Shown here: positions 37,861 through 46,799 of the stretch, piece after piece
How positions within the stretch are numbered: the stretch's first letter is position 1
How the letters are laid out: the number at the start of each line of letters is the position of its first letter
Assembly: GCA_963777045.1 (NCBI GenBank)
Contig: CAVZPD010000026.1
Span: 1 to 64,000, forward strand
Origin: JAPSGM01 sp963777045
Lineage (GTDB): Bacteria > Chloroflexota > Limnocylindria > QHBO01
Length of the DNA stretch: 64,000 bases
Reading direction: 5' to 3'
Made by a program: the position numbers and the translations under genes
The notes under the pieces: generated by a model
The model's database searches: none
Told to the model about the DNA's origin: nothing
The model's input: the letters and a program-made list of their open reading frames with translations, nothing else

Positions 37861-40235
37861 GCCTCGTCCTCGTCCGGCGCCACGTCGCCGCCCCAGCCAT
37901 CGGTTGTGACGAGGACTTCCCGGAAGCGGCTCCCGTCCGCGGGACCCACGATGCCGCGATCCTCCATCTGGTCCAGGATGCGCGCGGCTCGCGCGTAGCC
38001 GATGCGGAGCCGCCGCTGCAGCAGGCTGGCCGATGCCTTGTCGGATCGACGCACGATGGTGACGGCCTGCGTCAGCAGGGCGTCCGCGTCGTCGCCATCG
38101 TCATCCTCGCCGGGCCGGCCACCCGGCTTCCCGTCGCGCTTCGGAGCGGTGATCTCGCTGCGGTACTGCGGTCCGCCCTGGCCCCGCCAGTGGCGCGCGA
38201 CGTCCTCGATCTCCGCATCGGTCACAAGGACGCCCTGCAGGCGGACCGCACGTGGCGCGTCGATCGGCTGGTAGAGCATGTCGCCGCGGCCCAGCAGGTC
38301 CTCGGCGCCGGTCGTGTCCAGGATCGTTCGGCTGTCGACGCCGGAGGTCATGGCGAACGCGATCCGGCTCGGGATGTTGGCCTTGATCAGCCCGGTGATG
38401 ACCTGGACCGATGGGCGCTGCGTGGCGACCACCAGGTGAATCCCGGTCGCTCGCGCCAGCTGCGCGATGCGGGTGATGGTCGACTCGACTTCGAAGGCCG
38501 AGACCATCATCAGGTCGGCCAGCTCGTCGATGACGATCACGATGTACGGCATCCGCGGCTCGCCGGGCCGCAGCGCCTCGTTGTAGCCGGCGATGTTCCG
38601 GACGCCACGCTGTGCGAACTCGTGGTAGCGGCCTTCCATGGTGCCGACCGTCCACTTCAGCGCATTGACTGCCTTCTCCGAGTCCACGATGACCTCGGTC
38701 AGCAGGTGCGGGATGCCCTTGTACTGCGCCATCTCCACCCGCTTCGGGTCGACGAGGATCAGCTTGACCTCGGCCGGCGTGGCCCGCATCAGCAGCGAGC
38801 AGATGATGGCGTTGACGCAGACGCTCTTGCCGGAGCCGGTCGCGCCGGCGATCAGCACGTGCGGCATCTTCGACAGGTCGGCGCTGAACGGCTGGCCGGC
38901 CACGTCCTGCCCGAGCGCGAAGGCGAGCTGGCTGCGCGCGCCGAGGTCCTCGAAGTTCTTGCTGGCCAGCACCTCCTTGAGCGTCACCAGGTCGAAGGCG
39001 CTGTTGGGGATCTCGATCCCGACGTACGGCTCCCCGGGGATGGGGGCCTCGATGCGGATCGAGCGCGCTGCCAACGCCAGGGCCAGGTTGTCGGCCAGCC
39101 CCTCGATCCGGCTGAGCTTGATCCCGGGCTCCACGTCGAGCGCGTACTGCGTCACGACCGGGCCCTCCTGGATGCGGGCCACCTTGACCCCGATCCCGAA
39201 GTGCGCGAGCGTCTCGCGGATGCGCTGGCCCTTGGACGTGAGGTCCAGCTGCGCGGCCGAGCTCGCCGGGGCATCGGCCAGGATCCCCATCTCGGGCAGC
39301 TCCCAGACCCGCTGGCTCGGCTCGAGGGCCGCGTCGGGCGCTCCGTGGGCCCCCACCTGGGCCAGGTGCTGCGCTTCGGTGCCCTCCAGCTCGGCGGCTG
39401 CCTCATCGGCCTCGCCGCCGCCGTCGGTGTCCGGGGCCGGCAGCTGCGCCATGGGACCGGGGGCAGGTTTGCGCGGTGGCGTGACGGCCGGCGCCAGCTC
39501 GGGGCGGGCGCGGCGGACGATCACCGGCTCGTCGTCGTCGTCTCCCCCGCTCAGGGCGTCGCGAACGCGCCCCAGCAGACCGCGGGCGTGGGGCTCGGGC
39601 GCCGGCGGCGGCGGTGCCTCGGGGCGAGCTCGTCGCTCGGCCGCCGCAGCCCGCCGAGCCTCGATCTCCGCAAGCTCGGCACGCTCCTCGCGGCGCTGCA
39701 GCCACGCGGCCACCAGGTCACCCACCGTCATGTTGAAGTAGAGCAGCAGCCCGACCACGAAGAAGAACGCCAGCACTACCCAGGCGCCGGCCGGCCCGAT
39801 CGCGCCCTCGAGGAACGCGCTCACCGCGAAGCCGATGGCGCCGCCGCCCTCCTCCTGCGTGACCAGCTCCTCACCCCCGCCCGCCGCGAGGTGGAACATT
39901 CCGAGCAGGGTAAGGGCGACCATTGCCGCGCCGCTGGCGGCCATCCATCGCTCCGACGGCATCGATTTCATCCAGAGCATCAGCGCGAAGCCCGCCAGCA
40001 GCGGGCCGGCGAAGGCGATGCCCCAGCCCAGCGTGAAGGCCAGCGCCCGGTGCCACGGCTTGACGAAGAAGCCGGCCTCCGGCGCGAAGAGGGCGATGAC
40101 GCTGATGATGGCGAGGATGACCAGGACCAGCGCCAGCAGCTCGCGGATGACCCTCCCCGAGATGTTGAAGGTCGTCGTGCGCCGACGCCGCCTGCTCCGG
40201 CGGCGCGGTGTGCTCGAGCTGCGGCGGGCGGGCAC
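37857..40235 (-). CDS. ftsK: DNA translocase FtsK/SpoIIIE
   Basis: A 792-residue septal DNA pump. The N-terminus has four transmembrane helices (about 30-185), then an acidic/Pro-rich linker (185-300), alpha and beta motor domains with Walker A ATGSGKSVCVN and Walker B YIVIVIDELADLMM, and the C-terminal gamma winged helix (ASASLLQRRLRIGYARAARILDQME) that reads KOPS-like sequences. Start is GTG 40235, 3 bases after the rnj stop. Downstream rodZ overlaps, tying chromosome segregation and shape genes together. Confidence 0.96.
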   Translation of the reverse strand: MPARRSSSTPRRRSRRRRRTTTFNISGRVIRELLALVLVILAIISVIALFAPEAGFFVKPWHRALAFTLGWGIAFAGPLLAGFALMLWMKSMPSERWMAASGAAMVALTLLGMFHLAAGGGEELVTQEEGGGAIGFAVSAFLEGAIGPAGAWVVLAFFFVVGLLLYFNMTVGDLVAAWLQRREERAELAEIEARRAAAAERRARPEAPPPPAPEPHARGLLGRVRDALSGGDDDDEPVIVRRARPELAPAVTPPRKPAPGPMAQLPAPDTDGGGEADEAAAELEGTEAQHLAQVGAHGAPDAALEPSQRVWELPEMGILADAPASSAAQLDLTSKGQRIRETLAHFGIGVKVARIQEGPVVTQYALDVEPGIKLSRIEGLADNLALALAARSIRIEAPIPGEPYVGIEIPNSAFDLVTLKEVLASKNFEDLGARSQLAFALGQDVAGQPFSADLSKMPHVLIAGATGSGKSVCVNAIICSLLMRATPAEVKLILVDPKRVEMAQYKGIPHLLTEVIVDSEKAVNALKWTVGTMEGRYHEFAQRGVRNIAGYNEALRPGEPRMPYIVIVIDELADLMMVSAFEVESTITRIAQLARATGIHLVVATQRPSVQVITGLIKANIPSRIAFAMTSGVDSRTILDTTGAEDLLGRGDMLYQPIDAPRAVRLQGVLVTDAEIEDVARHWRGQGGPQYRSEITAPKRDGKPGGRPGEDDDGDDADALLTQAVTIVRRSDKASASLLQRRLRIGYARAARILDQMEDRGIVGPADGSRFREVLVTTDGWGGDVAPDEDEA

Positions 40236-40238
40236 GGG

Positions 40239-41903
40239 CTAGACCTCCAGCACGATCGGCAAGATCATCGGCCGGCGCTTGGTCCGCTCGAAGAAGTAGC
40301 GCGAGAGCTCGTCGCGGATCTTCGTCTTGAGGTAGCCGGCCTCGGCCGCGCGATCGTCCCTGCTCGGGTGCCGGAGCGCGTCGAGGAGATGGGCGCGCGC
40401 GGCGGCCATCACCGGATCGTCGGGATCGTGCAGGAAGCCGCGGCCCACCAGGTCCGGCCCCGATACCGGCTGGCCCGTGGCCTGGTCGACGGTGAGTGCC
40501 ACCATCACCACGCCGTCGGAGGCGAGCATGCGGCGATCGCGGAGGACCACGCCGTCGATCCCATCGATGGCGGCGATGCCGTCGACCAGGACCGCACCCG
40601 CCGGCACCGACCCGGCCAGCTTCGCCTTCTTCCCATCGAACTCCACCACCTGGCCGTTCTCGAGCACGAAGATGCCATCCACCGGTACCCCGGCCGACTC
40701 GGCGAGCAGGCCGTGCTGCACGAGCATGCGGTACTCGCCGTGGATCGGGATGAAGTTGCGCGGCCTGACCAGGGTCAGCATCAGCTTCAGCTCCTCGCGC
40801 GACCCGTGGCCCGAGACGTGGCAGTGCACCATCGGCTCGTAGTGGACCATCGCCCCCTCCTTGAAGAGGTTGTCGATGGTGCGCGCCACGGCCTCCTCGT
40901 TGCCGGGGATCGGCGAGGCCGAGACGATCACGGTGTCGCCCGGCTCGATGGTGATGTTGCGGTGGTCGCGGTTGCTCATGCGGGTCAGGCCCGACATCGG
41001 CTCGCCCTGCGACCCGGTGGTCATCACCACCAGCTCCTCGTTGGCCAGGCGCTGCAGGGCGTCCTTGCGGGTCAGCGTGCCGTCGCGCGGATCGAGGTAG
41101 CCGAGCTCCACGGCGATGGCGATGTTCTGCTCCATGCTGCGCCCCAGTGCGACCATCTTGCGGCCGTGCGCCCAGGCGGCGTCGAGCACCTGCTGTACCC
41201 GGCCGATGTTCGACGCGAACGTCGCGACGATCACCCGTCCGGGCGCGGAGCCGATGAGCTTGTGGAGCGACTCCCCCACCGTCATCTCTGACTGCGTGTA
41301 GCCCTCCTTCTCGGCGCGCGTCGAGTCGGAGAGGAGGAAGTCGACGCCCCGGTTGCCGATCTCGGCGATCAGCCCCAGGTCGGCGCGGCGGCCGTCGGGC
41401 GGGGTGTAGTCGAACTTGAAGTCACCGGTGTGGACCAGCGTGCCGGCGGCCGTGGTGATGGCGAAGCCGAGTCCGTCGGGGATGGAGTGGTTGACCCGGA
41501 AGGGCAGGAGCGTGAACGACCCGATGCGCGTCTCAACCCCTGGCTCGAGCAGCTCGAGCGGCGTGCTGTCCAGGAGCTTGTGCTCCTTCAGCTTCCCGGT
41601 CACCAGGCCCCGCGTCAGCCGGCTGGCGTAGACGGGCGTCCCGGGGATCTTCGGCAGCACGTAGGGCAGCGCTCCGGTGTGGTCCTCGTGACCGTGGGTG
41701 AGCACGATGGCGCGAACGCGATCGCGATTCTCCTCTAGGTAGGTGACGTCGGGGATCACCAGGTCGATGCCCAGCATCTCCGGCTCGGGGAAGGCGAGGC
41801 CGCAGTCGACGACGAGGATCTCGCCCCCCGCCTCGATGAGGGTGATGTTCTTGCCCACCTCGCCCACGCCCCCGAGGGGGATGATGCGCAGTGTCTGTGT
41901 CAT
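40239..41903 (-). CDS. rnj: Ribonuclease J
   Basis: A 554-residue metallo-beta-lactamase/beta-CASP RNase acting as 5'-3' exonuclease and endonuclease in mRNA turnover and rRNA maturation. Metal motifs THGHEDHTGALPYVL, SDSTRAEKEGYT, beta-CASP segments and C-terminal HCHVSGHGSREELKLML and FIPIHGEYRML are intact. The ATG overlaps the udg stop by 4 bases. It lies 0.75 kb from pnp on the same strand, so 5'-3' and 3'-5' exonucleases are neighbours. Confidence 0.96.
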   Translation of the reverse strand: MTQTLRIIPLGGVGEVGKNITLIEAGGEILVVDCGLAFPEPEMLGIDLVIPDVTYLEENRDRVRAIVLTHGHEDHTGALPYVLPKIPGTPVYASRLTRGLVTGKLKEHKLLDSTPLELLEPGVETRIGSFTLLPFRVNHSIPDGLGFAITTAAGTLVHTGDFKFDYTPPDGRRADLGLIAEIGNRGVDFLLSDSTRAEKEGYTQSEMTVGESLHKLIGSAPGRVIVATFASNIGRVQQVLDAAWAHGRKMVALGRSMEQNIAIAVELGYLDPRDGTLTRKDALQRLANEELVVMTTGSQGEPMSGLTRMSNRDHRNITIEPGDTVIVSASPIPGNEEAVARTIDNLFKEGAMVHYEPMVHCHVSGHGSREELKLMLTLVRPRNFIPIHGEYRMLVQHGLLAESAGVPVDGIFVLENGQVVEFDGKKAKLAGSVPAGAVLVDGIAAIDGIDGVVLRDRRMLASDGVVMVALTVDQATGQPVSGPDLVGRGFLHDPDDPVMAAARAHLLDALRHPSRDDRAAEAGYLKTKIRDELSRYFFERTKRRPMILPIVLEV

Positions 41904-42583
41904 GTGGACTCCTGGAAGAGGGTGAGCTGGTCCGCATCGCGTGGCTGCGGATCAGCATGGTCGCCTGCCTCGTGTTCGGCAGCCATCGCCTGCGCTGACT
42001 CGCTCCGCTCGGCCTCCAGCACACCTCGCGCGTGGAGCAGCGCGTCCGGCAGCCGGCGGATGTCGTCGAAGAGGGTCTCGCGCAGCGAGGACTGGTGCAG
42101 CGCCGCAGCAGGATGGTACATCGGGAAGATGAAGCGGCCGCCCATTCGGCGCAGGCTGCCGTGCGCCCCCGAGATCCGGGCGTCGGGCAGGTAGCGACGG
42201 AGGGAGTGCCGGCCGAGGGTGACGATCACCGCCGGGTCGAGGGCGAGTTCCTGGCGCTCGAGGTAGCCGCGGCAGGCGTCGACTTCGCCAGGCTCAGGAT
42301 CGCGGTTTCCCGGCGGACGGCACTTCACCACGTTGGCGATGAAGACGTCCTCCCGTTCCCAGCCGATCGACTGCAGCAGCTGGCTGAGCAGCTGGCCGGC
42401 CGGGCCGACGAACGGGCGTCCGGTGGCGTCCTCGCGAGCGCCCGGGCCCTCGCCCACCAGGAGGACGTCCGAGCGCGGGTTCCCTTCACCCGGGACCGCG
42501 TTGGTGCGTCCCCGGTGCAGCGGACAGCGCGTGCAGGCGCGAACCTCCGCGGCGACCTCCGCCAGTAGCCCCTCCGTGCCCAT
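41900..42583 (-). CDS. udg: Uracil-DNA glycosylase, 4Fe-4S family 4 type
   Basis: A 227-residue glycosylase removing uracil from DNA. Cluster cysteines are in CTRCPLHRGRTNAVPGEG and, later, VVKCRPPGNRDP plus DACRGYLERQ. Active-site text GEGPGAREDATGRPFVGPAGQLL and the C-terminal HPAAALH motif are normal for thermostable-type family 4 enzymes. ATG 42583 is taken; GTG 42589 in frame is an alternative. A TACGAT box (42592-42597) just upstream suggests a leaderless start. The last 35 residues are acidic and unique. Confidence 0.92.
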   Translation of the reverse strand: MGTEGLLAEVAAEVRACTRCPLHRGRTNAVPGEGNPRSDVLLVGEGPGAREDATGRPFVGPAGQLLSQLLQSIGWEREDVFIANVVKCRPPGNRDPEPGEVDACRGYLERQELALDPAVIVTLGRHSLRRYLPDARISGAHGSLRRMGGRFIFPMYHPAAALHQSSLRETLFDDIRRLPDALLHARGVLEAERSESAQAMAAEHEAGDHADPQPRDADQLTLFQEST

Positions 42584-42655
42584 CGTCACGTATCGTACAG
42601 AGGGCGAGGCGGCCGGGCGCCGCCGGGGCCGGCGGCGCCATCGGTCCGGTGGAGG

Positions 42656-45262
42656 TCAGTCCTGGGCTGCCCCGGTCTTCGCCATGTGCCGCTCCATCGC
42701 CGCTCGGCGGCTGAGGTTGACGCGACCCATGCGGTCGATCTCGGTCACGACCACCATCAGCTCGTCGCCGATGCTGACCACGTCCTCGACTCGCGGCACC
42801 CGGTAGTCGGCGAGCTGGCTGATGTGCACCAGGCCCTCCTTGCCGGGCAGGATCTCGACGAAGGCCCCGAAGTTCATGATCCGGGTCACCTTGCCGAGGT
42901 ACTCCTTGCCGACCTCGACGTCCTTGGTCAGCCCCTCGATCCAGGCGATCGCCTTCTTGGCGGCCTCCCCGTCGGTAGCCGCGATCTGGATGGTGCCGTC
43001 GTCCTCGACGTTGATCTGGGTACCGGTCTCGGCGGTGATCTGCCGGATCACCTTGCCGCCGGCGCCGATCACGTCGCGGATCTTGTCGACCGGGATCTTG
43101 ATGGTCGTGATGCGCGGAGCGTACGGTGAGAGCTCGCTGCGGCTGGCGCTGATGACCGCGGTCATCTTGTCCAGGATCGTCATGCGGGCCACGCGTGCCT
43201 GCTCCAGCGCGTCGCGCAGGATCTCGTTCGTGATCCCCGACACCTTGATATCCATCTGCAGGGCGGTCACGCCCTCGGCGGTGCCGGCCACCTTGAAGTC
43301 CATGTCACCGTACGCGTCTTCCTTGCCGGTGATGTCGGTCAGCACCGCGTAGCGCCCGCTCGCCGCATCGGTGATGAGGCCCATGGCCGCCCCGGCGACC
43401 GGCGCCGTGATCGGCACGCCGGCGTCCATCAGGGCGAGCGTGCTGCCACAGGTGCTGGCCATGGAGGTCGAGCCATTCGAGCTGACCACCTCGGAGACGA
43501 CGCGGACCGCGTACGGGAACTCCTCGACGCTCGGCAGGACGGGCACCAGGGCCCGCTCCGCGAGCGCACCGTGACCGATCTCGCGCCGGCCGGGGCCGCG
43601 CATCGGCCGTGACTCGCCCACAGAGTAGGGCGGGAAGTTGTAGTGGTGCAGGTAGCGCTTCTCCGTCTCCGGGGAGATGGTGTCGAGCCGCTGCACGTCA
43701 CTGCCCGGGCCGAGCGTGGCGATGGAGAGCGCCTGCGTCTGTCCCCGCGTGAAGATGCCGGAACCGTGCGTCCTCGGCAGGACCCCCACCTCGACGCTGA
43801 TCGCGCGGATGGTGGTCGTGTCGCGACCGTCGATGCGGACGTTCTCCGACAGCACCAGCTCGCGCACGGTCGCCTTGGTGAGGACGTCCATGAGGGCGGA
43901 TCCGATGCCGTGGCGGCGCCGGATGTCCTCCATCTGCTCGCCCTGCTCGGTGCGGTTGTAGTTCTCGCGTCCACGCCGGATCTCGGCGGCGATGTCGCCC
44001 CGGACGGCGTTCAGCCGATCGACCAGCCCATCGGTCAGGTTGATGAACAGGTCGGCCGTCGCCTCGGCGTCGGGCATGGCGCGGTGGGCCGCGCCATGGT
44101 CACGCCCGAAGACGAACCGCATCAGGTCGGCGAGCTTGTAGCTGCCGGCATCGGGGTAGAGCTGGTAGGCCAGCTCGAGCGTGTCGTAGATGGCGGCCGG
44201 CGCCCACGGAACGTCGTTGGGGAGGTGGCGCAGCACGAACGGCACGTCGAAGGCGACGTTGTGCGCGACGAGCGGCGATCCACCGACCCACTCGGCGAAG
44301 CGGGTGAGCACCTCGGCGGCGGTCGGGGCGTTCGCCACGTCCTCGTCGGCGAGACCGTGAATCTGGTGCCCGACGATCGAGCGGCCGGGATTGACCAGCG
44401 ACTCGAAGCGGTCGACCACCTTGCCGCCGCTCACGCGCAGGGCGGCGATGTCCACGATGTAGCCGTTCTCCGGCTTCATGGCGGTCGTCTCGAGGTCGAA
44501 GACGACGAAGTCGCTCCCTTCCTCGAGCGCCTTGCCCAGCTTGACGACCGAATCGGCCTTGGGGCCGAGGAACGGCATCTTCTTGGGCTTGCCTGCGGCC
44601 TCCACCAGCCGCTCCTGCAGGTCGATGCTCTTCTGGAGCTCACCATGCCCGTAGGCGATGGCGTCGGCCATCGTGGCCTCGGGCAGGATCTTGGCACCGG
44701 CCTCGACCATCATGATCGCCTCGCGGGTCCCGGCCACCACCAGGTCCAGCTGGCTCTCGTCGAGCTGGCTGTTGGTGGGGTTCGTCACGAACTGCCCGTC
44801 GATGTAGCCGACCCGCACTGCGCCCACGGGGCCCATGAACGGGATGCTGCTGACCGAGAGGGCGGCGGACGCGCCGTTGATGGCGAGGATGTCCGGATCG
44901 TTCTCCTGGTCGGTCGAGAGGACCGTCAGGACGATCTGGACGTCGTTCTTGTAACCCTTCGGGAAGAGCGGTCGGATGGGTCGGTCGGTGAGACGCATCG
45001 CGAGGATGGCCGCCTCCGATGGGCGGGACTCGCGCTTGATGAAGCCACCGGGGATCTTGCCGGCTGCGTACATCCGCTCCTCGTAATCGACGGTGAGCGG
45101 GAAGAAGTCGATTCCCTCGCGGGGCGTCGACGAGACCGCGGTCGCCAGGACCACGGAGTCGCCGTAGCGCACGAGCACGGCGCCGTCGGCCTGCTCGGCG
45201 AGCTTGCCGGCCTCGAGCGAGAATGACTGGCCGCCGATCTCGGCGTCCATCTTGATTGCCAC
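42656..45262 (-). CDS. pnp: Polynucleotide phosphorylase with inserted DEDDh exonuclease domain
   Basis: 868 residues from GTG 45262, against about 700-720 for normal PNPase. GTG 45262 has a GGAGG site 5 bases upstream; an in-frame ATG at 45283 has none, so I prefer the GTG. Numbering below is from that ATG. Order: RNase PH domain 1 (about 12-145), start of the helical linker (GKPKK, 231), DEDDh exonuclease insert (about 256-420), linker remainder (421-475), RNase PH domain 2 (RIDGRDTTTIRAISVEVG, THGSGIFTRGQTQAL, the catalytic-region EDAYGDMDFKVAGT at 655-668), KH (VIGAGGKVIRQI) and S1 (GKVTRIMNFGAFVEILPGKEGLVH). Everything outside the insert is orthodox and uninterrupted, so phosphorolysis is probably intact. 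The gene follows rpsO, the usual order. Confidence 0.95.
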   Translation of the reverse strand: MAIKMDAEIGGQSFSLEAGKLAEQADGAVLVRYGDSVVLATAVSSTPREGIDFFPLTVDYEERMYAAGKIPGGFIKRESRPSEAAILAMRLTDRPIRPLFPKGYKNDVQIVLTVLSTDQENDPDILAINGASAALSVSSIPFMGPVGAVRVGYIDGQFVTNPTNSQLDESQLDLVVAGTREAIMMVEAGAKILPEATMADAIAYGHGELQKSIDLQERLVEAAGKPKKMPFLGPKADSVVKLGKALEEGSDFVVFDLETTAMKPENGYIVDIAALRVSGGKVVDRFESLVNPGRSIVGHQIHGLADEDVANAPTAAEVLTRFAEWVGGSPLVAHNVAFDVPFVLRHLPNDVPWAPAAIYDTLELAYQLYPDAGSYKLADLMRFVFGRDHGAAHRAMPDAEATADLFINLTDGLVDRLNAVRGDIAAEIRRGRENYNRTEQGEQMEDIRRRHGIGSALMDVLTKATVRELVLSENVRIDGRDTTTIRAISVEVGVLPRTHGSGIFTRGQTQALSIATLGPGSDVQRLDTISPETEKRYLHHYNFPPYSVGESRPMRGPGRREIGHGALAERALVPVLPSVEEFPYAVRVVSEVVSSNGSTSMASTCGSTLALMDAGVPITAPVAGAAMGLITDAASGRYAVLTDITGKEDAYGDMDFKVAGTAEGVTALQMDIKVSGITNEILRDALEQARVARMTILDKMTAVISASRSELSPYAPRITTIKIPVDKIRDVIGAGGKVIRQITAETGTQINVEDDGTIQIAATDGEAAKKAIAWIEGLTKDVEVGKEYLGKVTRIMNFGAFVEILPGKEGLVHISQLADYRVPRVEDVVSIGDELMVVVTEIDRMGRVNLSRRAAMERHMAKTGAAQD
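44024..44518 (-). other. DEDDh exonuclease domain inside pnp
   Basis: Residues about 256-420 of the pnp product (counted from ATG 45283). Exo I is FDLETT (Asp263, Glu265), Exo II is HNVAFDVPF (Asp346), Exo III is HRAMPDAEAT (His400, Asp405). These are the five residues of the DnaQ/RNase T/epsilon DEDDh family, with the typical fillers GYIVDIAALRV, NPGRSIVGHQIHGL and DTLELAYQLYP between them. The domain is in frame and lies within the linker joining the two RNase PH domains. Confidence 0.92.
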
Positions 45263-45479
45263 AGGTGCCTCCAGGTTGTTCATTGGTTGACTCTGCGTTC
45301 CCGGAGCTCGGCTCGCGCATGCCTCACAGCGGAGGGCGCGTGCGGCCTCACGGTCACGGGATGGATGGGTATTCGCACGGGGATGCGCCTCTCGTCGGCG
45401 CTGGTGATGGCTCGCTCCCCGGAGCCGGACATGAGTTGATCCCGGCGCCTCACGGCTCCCGGGTCCCTTCCGGGTCGAG
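45263..45479 (-). promoter_or_regulatory. rpsO-pnp intergenic leader
   Basis: A 217-base gap between the rpsO stop and the chosen pnp start. Right after the rpsO stop the minus strand can form CCCGG-AAGGGAC-CCGGG (45458-45474), which competes with a 7-base-pair stem GGAGCCG/CGGCTCC (45421-45427 with 45453-45459). No T-run follows. In other bacteria this gap carries the PNPase autoregulation site; that role here is inferred from position. Confidence 0.35.
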
Positions 45480-45767
45480 CTAGCGGCGCAGGCCCAGCCG
45501 GCCGATCACCTGGCGGTAGCGGTCCACGTCGTTACGGACGAGGTAGGCCAGCAACCGGCGCCGCTGGCCGACCAGCTTGAGCAGGCCGCGGCGCGAGTGA
45601 TTGTCGTTCTGGTAGGTGCGCAGGTGCTCCGTCAGCGACTTGATCCGCTCGGTGAGCAGCGCGATCTGGACCTCGGGCGATCCGGTATCCCCGTCGTGTG
45701 TTGCGTAGTCATCGACGATCGCGCTCTTCGCGTCCTTGGCGAGCGGCACAGATTCCTCCACTTTCAT
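45480..45767 (-). CDS. rpsO: 30S ribosomal protein S15
   Basis: A 95-residue S15 with the family core IVDDYATHDGDTGSPEVQIALLT, LRTYQNDNHSRRGLLKLVGQ and RRRLLAYLVRNDVDRY, ending GRLGLRR. It binds 16S rRNA and primes the central domain. The N-terminus is about 6 residues longer than typical. ATG 45767 chosen from homology. A TGGTACCAT sequence 12-20 bases upstream could be its promoter. Confidence 0.97.
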   Translation of the reverse strand: MKVEESVPLAKDAKSAIVDDYATHDGDTGSPEVQIALLTERIKSLTEHLRTYQNDNHSRRGLLKLVGQRRRLLAYLVRNDVDRYRQVIGRLGLRR

Positions 45768-45854
45768 TTCCGTATCGGACGAATGGTACCAGACCGATGG
45801 CCCGCCCGCCACGATCCACCCGGCCGGGCGTTGCCGCTTTCAGCCGCCCCTGGC

Positions 45855-46799
45855 TCAGCCGATCCCGAGGTGCGCCCTCGCCTCCACCTCGTCGCGACGC
45901 ATCTGGCTGACGAGCTCCTCGACGCCGCTGAAGCGTCGTTCCTCGCGAAGCCTGACGATGAGGTCGACCGCCAGCGTGGCGCCATACAGGTCCCCCTCGT
46001 AGTCGAGCAGGTACGCCTCGACCAGCACGCGGCCGTCGTCATGGAAGGTGGGCCGCACGCCGACGCTGACCAGTGCCGGGTGCCCCGGGCCGACCTGCCG
46101 CTCCGCGACGGTGACCCGTCCCACGTAGATGCCGAGGGCCGGCATGGCGGGTTCGTAGTCGAAGGCCAGGTTGGCCGTTGGAAAGCCGAGCAGCCGTCCC
46201 CGGCGATCGCCGGGGACCACGGTTCCCTCCAGTCGCGGCGGGTAGCCCATCGCTCCCGCGGCGGCAACCTCACCGGCGGCGATCGTCTCGCGAATGCGCG
46301 TGGAGCTGATCGGAGCGCCATCGACGATGACGCGCTCCACCACGATCACGTCGAAGCCCTGTTCCGCGCCGATCTCGCGCATGACCGCGACCGTCCCCTC
46401 CCGGCCCCGTCCGAACGCACTCTCCGGCGACATGACCAGCGCCTCGAGCTCGAGCGCGGGGCGGAGCTCCTGGACGAAGGCACGCGCCGAGTGCGCACGC
46501 AGCTCGGCGTCGAAGCGGAGCGGGATGGCAACCAGGCCGTGGTCGACCTCGATGCGCTGCAGCACGGTCGAGAGCGGTGCCAGGCGCGGCACGACGAAGC
46601 CTCGCCGCAGCACTTCGTCAGGCGGAGGGTCGAAGACGAGCGCGACGGCGGCCACCCCGCGCGTCGCCGCCTCGTCGCGTGCCGCCCCCAGCATGGCGGC
46701 GTGACCGGCGTGGACGCCGTCGAAGACGCCGAGGCAGACGACGGCGGGACCCACCTTCGGCAGCTGGTCGACGCCAAGCGGGACGGGCTGCTGCGTCAC
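45855..46799 (-). CDS. ribF: Bifunctional riboflavin kinase/FAD synthetase RibF
   Basis: A 314-residue enzyme making FMN then FAD. The N-terminal nucleotidyltransferase has CLGVFDGVHAGHAAML and SSTRIRETIAAGEV; the C-terminal flavokinase has RRGRLLGFPTANLAFD and GIYVGRV. GTG start overlaps the truB stop by 4 bases. The FAD it makes is the cofactor of the hydroxylase medium subunit among many others. Confidence 0.95.
   Translation of the reverse strand: MTQQPVPLGVDQLPKVGPAVVCLGVFDGVHAGHAAMLGAARDEAATRGVAAVALVFDPPPDEVLRRGFVVPRLAPLSTVLQRIEVDHGLVAIPLRFDAELRAHSARAFVQELRPALELEALVMSPESAFGRGREGTVAVMREIGAEQGFDVIVVERVIVDGAPISSTRIRETIAAGEVAAAGAMGYPPRLEGTVVPGDRRGRLLGFPTANLAFDYEPAMPALGIYVGRVTVAERQVGPGHPALVSVGVRPTFHDDGRVLVEAYLLDYEGDLYGATLAVDLIVRLREERRFSGVEELVSQMRRDEVEARAHLGIG

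Noticed and set aside
37581..41291. A 1236-codon open frame on the plus strand
   Set aside because: It lies antisense to rodZ, ftsK and rnj, whose proteins are clearly conserved. The predicted protein is low-complexity Arg/His/Asp/Gly text, typical of mirror frames in GC-rich DNA.
43643..45226. A 527-codon plus-strand frame
   Set aside because: Antisense to pnp; no homology recognised.
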